Assembly (NCBI GenBank): GCA_031268055.1
Contig: JAIRXY010000069.1
Location: forward strand, 1-9,230
DNA length: 9,230 nt
Source: Prevotellaceae bacterium
Lineage (GTDB): Bacteria > Bacteroidota > Bacteroidia > Bacteroidales > UBA932
Direction of reading: 5' to 3'
Below the pieces are notes generated by a model. That model saw nothing but the letters and a program-made list of their open reading frames with translations, had not been told where the DNA came from and searched no databases. Both the position numbers and the translations under genes were made by a program. Positions 1 to 3,646 of this stretch are shown one piece after another. The first letter of the stretch is position 1. The number at the start of each line of letters is the position of its first letter.

Positions 1-144
1 GTAGATGGTGTCGAACGCCAGCGACGACTTGCCGCTTCCGCTCAGCCCGGTGATTACCGTAAGCGCGTTGCGGGGGATGGTTACGCTTACGTTTTTGAGG
101 TTGTGAACGCGCGCCCCGATAACCTCGATTTTGGTTTCCTCCAT
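1..144 (-). CDS. uvrA: UvrA excinuclease subunit, N-terminal 48 residues (runs off the window)
   Basis: UvrA is the damage-sensing ATPase of UvrABC nucleotide excision repair; it acts as a dimer on DNA and loads UvrB. The visible part starts [20 protein letters not shown] and reads through a Walker A loop, GLSGSGKSS at residues 33-41, followed by LAFDTIY. This is the characteristic opening of UvrA's first ABC ATPase module (ARVHNLKNV then [14 protein letters not shown]). The frame is open to the window edge, so some 95% of the usual roughly 940 residues lies outside. Only 6 bases separate its start from the stop of the upstream transglycosylase on the same strand, so the two are probably co-transcribed. 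No separate promoter or Shine-Dalgarno sequence is seen in that gap. UvrA paralogues and drug-resistance UvrA-like proteins share this opening, so true uvrA is very likely but not fully proven by 48 residues. Confidence 0.93.
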   Translation of the reverse strand, partial: MEETKIEVIGARVHNLKNVSVTIPRNALTVITGLSGSGKSSLAFDTIY

Positions 145-150
145 TGGGAG

Positions 151-1128
151 CTATTGCTTATTGTTGTTATACGCATTTTCTCTGAATCCGGTCTCCGGAA
201 CTTTGATGTAGTAGGTACGGCGGCTCTTGTTGGTTAGCGATGCGTCGCGCAGCCATGTATTTAGAATTTTCAGAATCTTGTAGTTGGTGTTGTAGCGTAT
301 GGCAAAGTCTGCCCAGCTGGGCACCGCCGCGCTCACCGCCACCTCGCGGTAGCGGTAGGGCGGGTACATTTCGTTCAGGGGGATGTAAAATCCGTACTTT
401 TGCGGGTCGGAGATGATGAGCTTGAGCGCCAGAATCCGGAACAGGTAGCGGGCTGTTTCGTCGTTCAGCCGCAGGTCGTGGTACGAGATTGATTTTTGCC
501 GCTCTATTTGCTGCGTAAGCCCCTTCACCCCCATGTTGTACGAGGCCGCCGCCAGCGTCCACGTGCCAAACAGGTCGTACGATTTTTGCAGGTATCGGCA
601 GGCCGCCTTTGTGGATTTTTCGATGTGGTAGCGCTCGTCCACCTCGTCGTTTACCTCCAGCCCCAGCTCTTTTCCGGTGGCCGGCATCAGCTGCCAAAAG
701 CCCACCGCCTTTGCCGACGATACCACCTGCTGCAAGCCGCTCTCGGCAACGCACAGGTACTTGAAGTCGTCGGGGATGTTGTTTTTTCGCAGAATGGCCT
801 CAATGGTAGGAAAAAAGCGGCTGGTTTGCTTTATGATAAAAATCGTTTGCGAATGCCAGAACATGTTCACCATAAGCTCGCGCTCAAGGCTTTCGCGCGT
901 ATCGAAGTTTTCGAGCGGAATTTTTTCGCCTGCAAAGTCAAGCTCGCTTGGGAGCTCCGGCGTGCTCACGCTTTGCTGCATGTACTGCTGCTCCACAGCG
1001 CCCCCCTGATTGGGCCGATTGCTGCGACGCGAAGAAAAAATTTGCCCCTGAACGTTCCCTCCAAAAATAATTAATGCGCTTGTAATGAATATATTAAATC
1101 TTGTAAGCGTTAGCTTGACTGCATGCAT
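151..1128 (-). CDS. secreted lytic transglycosylase, SLT/MltD-like
   Basis: Predicted peptidoglycan lytic transglycosylase (325 residues), which cleaves the MurNAc-GlcNAc bond in the periplasm to give 1,6-anhydro ends. Residues 1-28 form a signal peptide: basic start, hydrophobic core FNIFITSALIIFGG, then QGQ. The Ser/Gln-rich stretch at about 30-65 looks like a linker. The SLT domain spans about 105-235: catalytic Glu129 in CVAESGLQ, the AVGFWQLMPATG block at 141-152, and AAASYNMG at 193-200, all family hallmarks. The tail, about 264-312, resembles one degenerate LysM-like unit (SWADFAIRYNTNYKILKILN, then YYIKVP), whereas E. coli MltD carries two clear LysM repeats. The start was chosen because the signal peptide begins there; an A/T-rich leader precedes it and no Shine-Dalgarno is visible. 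It lies 6 bases upstream of uvrA on the same strand, an unrelated function but a likely shared transcript. Function is sure at family level; the exact Mlt subclass is not. Confidence 0.92.
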   Translation of the reverse strand: MHAVKLTLTRFNIFITSALIIFGGNVQGQIFSSRRSNRPNQGGAVEQQYMQQSVSTPELPSELDFAGEKIPLENFDTRESLERELMVNMFWHSQTIFIIKQTSRFFPTIEAILRKNNIPDDFKYLCVAESGLQQVVSSAKAVGFWQLMPATGKELGLEVNDEVDERYHIEKSTKAACRYLQKSYDLFGTWTLAAASYNMGVKGLTQQIERQKSISYHDLRLNDETARYLFRILALKLIISDPQKYGFYIPLNEMYPPYRYREVAVSAAVPSWADFAIRYNTNYKILKILNTWLRDASLTNKSRRTYYIKVPETGFRENAYNNNKQ

Positions 1129-1141
1129 TGTACATAAGTTT

Positions 1142-1181
1142 AGGGCGTAAAAGTAGCTATTTTTCCTGACTTCTACGCCCT
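1142..1181. repeat. 12-base inverted repeat over the transglycosylase promoter
   Basis: AGGGCGTAAAAG at 1142-1153 pairs with CTTCTACGCCCT at 1170-1181, with 11 of 12 positions matching and a 16-base spacer. The left arm contains the putative -7 box on the minus strand, and the right arm falls around its -25 to -35 region. The arrangement would suit an operator or a dyad bound by a dimeric regulator. Alternatively it is a chance dyad, or a duplicated promoter fragment in inverted orientation. No regulator gene is adjacent. Confidence 0.5.
1148..1155 (-). promoter_or_regulatory. possible -7 box for the transglycosylase-uvrA unit
   Basis: Read on the minus strand this is TACTTTTA followed by CGCCC. 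It is one base off the Bacteroidota sigma consensus TAnnTTTG, and nearly the same as the box in front of radA. It would place transcription start about 10-15 bases before the transglycosylase start codon. I find no TTG or TTTG at the expected 19-21 bases upstream, so the call rests on one element and on position. Confidence 0.4.
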
Positions 1182-1310
1182 ATGCGCCACAAATATTGTT
1201 ACTTCACGCCACGCTGCCGAAGGCAAGACGGTTTGGCCTGCGGAGGTAAGCATTATCGACTTTTTGGGTAAATTTGCAGCTTGGCTTACGCCGATTTCAA
1301 ACATTTTTGC

Positions 1311-1318
1311 TATTTTTG
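1311..1318 (+). promoter_or_regulatory. possible -7 box for the GPH symporter gene
   Basis: TATTTTTG matches the Bacteroidota TAnnTTTG -7 consensus exactly and is followed by a C/G-rich start region. The nearest TTGG lies at 1281-1284, 26 bases upstream, which is longer than the usual 19-21, so the -33 element is doubtful. If it is used, the leader would be about 105 bases long. Confidence 0.4.
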
Positions 1319-1405
1319 CTGCCACATTTACCGGAATATACGGTTTGTTCGAGCTGCTTTACAGGGCGCTGCTTGCAGGCAGCATGATAATATATTATCC
1401 GTTAA

Positions 1406-1432
1406 CTCTTAACTTTTAGCTCTTAACTTTTA
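1406..1432 (+). repeat. tandem 13-base repeat abutting the symporter start codon
   Basis: CTCTTAACTTTTA occurs at 1406-1418 and again at 1420-1432, separated by a single G. The last A of the second copy is the first base of the ATG. The first copy carries an in-frame TAG at 1417-1419. The A/T-rich, unstructured character fits a Bacteroidota translation leader that works without Shine-Dalgarno pairing. The duplication probably arose by slippage. Confidence 0.8.
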
Positions 1433-2856
1433 TGGCATCTATTACGCTTAAGGACAAAATCGGCTATGGCTTTGGCGATATGGCTTCGTCCATGTTCTGG
1501 AAAATCTTTGGGATGTACCTGCTCTTCTTTTACACCAAAGTGTTTGGCATATCTCCGGCCGCCGCCGGCACCATGTTTCTGCTCACGCGCATTTGGGACG
1601 CCGTCAACGACCCGCTCATGGGCATTGTTGCCGACCGCACCCGCTCGCGCTGGGGCAGGTATCGCCCCTACCTGCTGTGGTTTGCGGTGCCCTTTGCGCT
1701 GGTGGGCGTAGCCACCTTTTACACGCCCGACTTTGGCGAAAGCGGTCGGCTGGCCTACGCCTACATTACCTACACGCTCATGATGATGGTGTACACGGCG
1801 GTAAACGTACCCTACGCCTCGCTGCTGGGCGTTATGTCGCCGCACCCCAAGGAGCGCAACATCCTCTCGTCCTACCGCATGTTCTTTGCCTTCGTAGGGA
1901 GCTTCATTACTTTCATGCTGCTGCAGCCGCTGGTCGACTTCTTTTCCGGCATATTCGACGCAGGCGGGGCGGTGGTCGCCAGCGCTGCCGACGCCGCCAG
2001 CATTAGCCGGTCGCCAACGGGTTGGGTTGCCGCCGTCGCGGTGATAGGCGCCATCTGCGCGCTGCTGTTCTACCTCTGCTTCAGGCTCACGCGCGAGCGG
2101 GTAAAGCCGGTTAACGAGAATGAAAGCGCCTCCATCAAGCAAGACTTGCGCAACCTTGCCCGCAACTCTCCTTGGTGGATTCTCATGGGGTCGGGGCTGG
2201 CAGCCCTGCTCTTCAACGCCATTCGCGACAGCGTGGCGCTGTTCTACTTTGCCGATTACGTTCGGATTACCTACAAAACGCCCCTGCTGGGGTGGTCGGT
2301 GGCGACCATTTACCTGCTGGTGGGGCAGGCGGCCAACATGGTTGGCGTAGCCCTTGCCGCGCCGCTATCGAACAGGTACGGCAAGAAAAAAACCTACATG
2401 GCCGCCATGAGCGCTGCCGCCCTGCTGAGCGCCTTCTTCTTCATGCTCGAGCCTCATCAGATTGTGCTGATTATGGCGCTGCAAGTGCTCATTTCTATTT
2501 GCGCCGGCTACGTGCTGCCGCTGCTCTGGAGCATGTATGCCGACATTGTCGACCATCAGGAGCTCAAGACCAACCGGCGCGCCACAGGCCTGATTTTTTC
2601 GTCGTCGTCCATGTCGCAAAAGATGGGGTGGGCTTTTGGCGCTGCCCTGAGCGGGTGGCTGCTGGCTTGGTTTGGCTACGACCAGACGGCCGCCGTGCAA
2701 TCCGGCTCCGCTATTTTTGGCGTGCGCCTCATGCTGAGCTGGCTACCCGCCGTAAGCTGCCTGCTGGCCGTGCTGGGAATGATGTTTTACCCGCTCTCCG
2801 AGAGGCGCGTAAAAGAAATTGCGGAGGAGCTGGAGGCGCGACGCGCTGCTAAATAG
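1432..2856 (+). CDS. GPH-family sugar:cation symporter (MelB-like MFS transporter)
   Basis: Inner-membrane symporter of the glycoside-pentoside-hexuronide:cation family (MelB, XynB/YicJ, UidB relatives), 474 residues, the usual length for 12 helices. The N-terminal signature is clear: KIGYGFGDMASSMFW with Asp16, then RIWDAVNDPLMG with Asp56 and Asp60, then DRTRSRWGRYRPYLL at about 68-82. By comparison with MelB these acids correspond to Asp19, Asp55 and Asp59 around the cation and sugar site. Asn125 in the YTAVNVPYASLLG block stands where MelB has Asp124; many sugar-specific GPH members also have Asn, so Na+ use is uncertain. A central loop at about 219-245 separates the two six-helix halves, and the tail YPLSERRVKEIAEELEARRAAK is the usual cytosolic GPH ending. 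The start was chosen because the helix-1 signature follows at once and a TAG precedes it in frame. No glycosidase or regulator lies adjacent, so the substrate cannot be named; a glycoside, pentoside or hexuronide is inferred from the family only. Confidence 0.93.
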   Translation: MASITLKDKIGYGFGDMASSMFWKIFGMYLLFFYTKVFGISPAAAGTMFLLTRIWDAVNDPLMGIVADRTRSRWGRYRPYLLWFAVPFALVGVATFYTPDFGESGRLAYAYITYTLMMMVYTAVNVPYASLLGVMSPHPKERNILSSYRMFFAFVGSFITFMLLQPLVDFFSGIFDAGGAVVASAADAASISRSPTGWVAAVAVIGAICALLFYLCFRLTRERVKPVNENESASIKQDLRNLARNSPWWILMGSGLAALLFNAIRDSVALFYFADYVRITYKTPLLGWSVATIYLLVGQAANMVGVALAAPLSNRYGKKKTYMAAMSAAALLSAFFFMLEPHQIVLIMALQVLISICAGYVLPLLWSMYADIVDHQELKTNRRATGLIFSSSSMSQKMGWAFGAALSGWLLAWFGYDQTAAVQSGSAIFGVRLMLSWLPAVSCLLAVLGMMFYPLSERRVKEIAEELEARRAAK

Positions 2857-2918
2857 CGAATAGTTATAAGGTTTCAATAATTAGTCAATCCTTAAAAAAT
2901 CAATTTCGATAGCTTGAC

Positions 2919-3087
2919 GTGAAACGTCGGGTTTACGGAATTCAAACCACGTCAGAGCGGCGAAGTCCCGAAATATTTTTGTTGCTAATGCGTGGGTGAA
3001 ATTTCGTCCCCTAATTGTTCAACAAAAATATTTCGGGGCTTCGCCGCTCAGGTGAGGGTTGACCACTGTATTATCCCGACGTTTCAC
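2919..3087. repeat. nested inverted repeat: 29-base hairpin inside a 13-base dyad
   Basis: Inner dyad: positions 2955-2983 pair with 3021-3049, 29 bases each with one mismatch (T2966 against the C expected from G3036, a G-U pair in RNA), around a 37-base loop. The arms begin GAGCGGCGAAG and end TATTTTTGTT. Outer dyad: GTGAAACGTCGGG at 2919-2931 pairs exactly with CCCGACGTTTCAC at 3075-3087. The sequence between outer and inner arms is not complementary, so two separately formed pairings enclose each other. It might act as a terminator for the symporter transcript, a processed RNA hairpin, or a small palindromic mobile element. Near-identity of 29-base arms shows either selection or recent origin. 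Confidence 0.9.
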
Positions 3088-3104
3088 ATCGGGCTACCAA
3101 TATT

Positions 3105-3121
3105 CAACCCGTTTCGGGTTG
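3105..3121. repeat. 7-base palindrome
   Basis: CAACCCG at 3105-3111 and CGGGTTG at 3115-3121 pair perfectly around TTT. It directly follows a shorter dyad, CCCGA/TCGGG at 3075-3093, that overlaps the right outer arm of the nested repeat. The text looks like the short CCC/GGG palindromes that recur between Bacteroidota genes. Function unknown. Confidence 0.7.
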
Positions 3122-3166
3122 GCAGCCAGCATGATAAAGCGGACAATTTTTTTTTGATTGGCATGA

Positions 3167-3280
3167 AATCCTGCCAATCCTCAAATCCTGTAAATCCTGA
3201 TTCAGACAAATATTTCACCCGTTCGCGGGTTGTCATCCCGCCCGCGTCCGCGGGCAAATTCTGTAAATTCCGTAAATTCT
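3167..3280 (+). repeat. two blocks of 9-base periodic repeats
   Basis: Block one (3167-3198) has AATCCT at 3167, 3176, 3184 and 3193, spaced 9, 8 and 9 bases. Block two (3256-3280) has AAATTC at 3256, 3265 and 3274, exactly 9 bases apart, in units of AAATTCYGT. Each block runs into a similar closing text, TTCAGACAAA after the first and GTCTAAAA after the second. The two blocks look like diverged copies of one element separated by two GC-rich hairpins. I recall similar AATCCTGTAAATCCT tracts from intergenic regions of other Bacteroidota, but cannot verify that here. Confidence 0.8.
3217..3255. repeat. two GC-rich hairpins between the periodic blocks
   Basis: First hairpin: ACCCG (3217-3221), loop TTCG, CGGGT (3226-3230); as RNA this has a UUCG loop but with a G-C closing pair. 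Second: GCCCGCG (3240-3246), TC, CGCGGGC (3249-3255), a near-perfect 16-base palindrome. They separate the AATCCT block from the AAATTC block, which is the layout of a compound intergenic repeat element. Confidence 0.75.
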
Positions 3281-3320
3281 GTCTAAAAAAAAAGATTAAA
3301 ATTCCCCTCTCATAAATCGG

Positions 3321-3345
3321 CACGGGCTACCAGCCCACGCCCGTG
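3321..3345. repeat. 7-base inverted repeat with internal alternative hairpin
   Basis: CACGGGC at 3321-3327 pairs with GCCCGTG at 3339-3345 around 11 bases. Within it, GGGCT and AGCCC (3324-3336) can pair instead, so two competing stems are possible. It belongs to the cluster of short palindromes in this spacer; no function is evident. Confidence 0.65.
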
Positions 3346-3365
3346 GGGACGTTCACTAACCACAA

Positions 3366-3394
3366 CCCTAACAGGGTTTTAAACCCTGTTAGGG
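3366..3394. repeat. perfect 14-base inverted repeat, likely terminator or intergenic palindrome
   Basis: CCCTAACAGGGTTT at 3366-3379 and AAACCCTGTTAGGG at 3381-3394 are exact reverse complements around one base, T3380. The pairing resumes after a GG bulge (CAA at 3363-3365 with TTG at 3397-3400). Each arm can also fold alone (CCCT/AGGG around three bases), so RNA could form one long stem or two small ones. It is the last palindrome before plain sequence and could stop leftward or rightward transcription, but no T-tract follows on either strand. Confidence 0.8.
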
Positions 3395-3547
3395 GGGTTG
3401 AAAGTCTTTATCCAAAAAAGAAGTTGTCAAATTTGTAGCAGGGTTTCATTGGATATTAGAGGCATTATGATAGCGGGTTAGTATAAGACCAACAGGCATG
3501 ACAATCGCAATCCAGCGCTTAAATTCGCCGGAAATAGCGCCGCTTGG

Positions 3548-3578
3548 TTGCTTGTTGGCGCTTTAAGTTGTATCTTTG
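3548..3578 (+). promoter_or_regulatory. promoter for the receiver/PPDK_N gene
   Basis: TATCTTTG at 3571-3578 matches the Bacteroidota -7 consensus TAnnTTTG exactly, with TTG at 3548-3550 twenty bases upstream as the -33 element. Transcription would start near 3585, giving a leader of about 60 bases. That leader includes a small hairpin (GCCGT 3584-3588, ACGGC 3593-3597) and ends in an A/T-rich stretch before the ATG, without a Shine-Dalgarno. Confidence 0.72.
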
Positions 3579-3605
3579 CCGTGGCCGTTTTTACGGCGCT
3601 TTAAG
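3557..3605 (+). repeat. 11-base direct repeat bracketing the -7 box
   Basis: GGCGCTTTAAG occurs at 3557-3567, between the -33 and -7 elements, and again at 3595-3605, about 10 bases after the expected transcription start. The centres are 38 bases apart. A weaker relative, AGCGCTTAAA, lies at 3514-3523. Such placement would suit a repressor site, but no regulator gene is nearby and a chance duplication is possible. Confidence 0.6.
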
Positions 3606-3646
3606 GCACGAATTTTTCAACGTTCAACTTTTCAAAAATCACAGCT

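Larger units (their letters stand above)
1129..1431. other. 303-base divergent spacer between transglycosylase and symporter
   Basis: No convincing gene is seen here. The spacer should hold the promoters of two divergent genes. It contains the 12-base inverted repeat near the left end, a TATTTTTG box at 1311-1318 and a tandem 14-base repeat just before the symporter start. The plus-strand frame of the symporter stays open from 1144 to 1416 (91 codons, closed by TAG at 1417). It would read a hydrophobic stretch such as DFLGKFAAWLTPISNIFAIF, but has no ATG until 1384 and no homology I recognise. I do not call it a gene; a degraded gene end is possible. Confidence 0.6.
2857..3646. other. 790-base gene-free, repeat-rich spacer
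   Basis: I see no gene here. Short open frames exist (for example plus 2992-3315 and minus 3084-3323), but they run through palindromes and periodic repeats and their translations have no recognisable features. The region from 2919 to 3394 is a mosaic of inverted repeats and 9-base periodic tracts, listed separately. From 3400 to about 3540 it is plain AT-rich sequence in which I see only a partial copy of the GCGCTTTAA repeat (3514-3523). From 3548 to 3646 lie the promoter and leader of the downstream gene. The whole resembles the accumulation of REP-like intergenic elements common in Bacteroidota genomes; no transposase or terminal-repeat pair of an insertion sequence was found. Confidence 0.8.

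Noticed and set aside
496..1074. Plus-strand frame of 192 codons opposite the transglycosylase
   Set aside because: The minus strand has signal peptide and SLT motifs; the plus frame has none.
1423..2142. Long minus-strand open frame of 239 codons inside the symporter gene
   Set aside because: It is antisense to a clear transporter and has low-complexity His/Arg/Gly-rich composition with no recognisable motif; it is a shadow of GC-rich codons.
2955..3049. Insertion sequence or MITE with target duplication
   Set aside because: The inverted repeats are clear but I find no flanking target duplication or transposase, so I keep it as an inverted repeat only.
3167..3280. Possible CRISPR array
   Set aside because: Units are 9 bases with no spacers of constant length, no 23-47 base repeats, and no cas genes in the window.
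2992..3323. Overlapping frames of 107 (plus) and 79 (minus) codons in the repeat-rich spacer
   Set aside because: Both run through palindromes and 9-base repeats, have no good leader, and their translations merely reflect the repeats.
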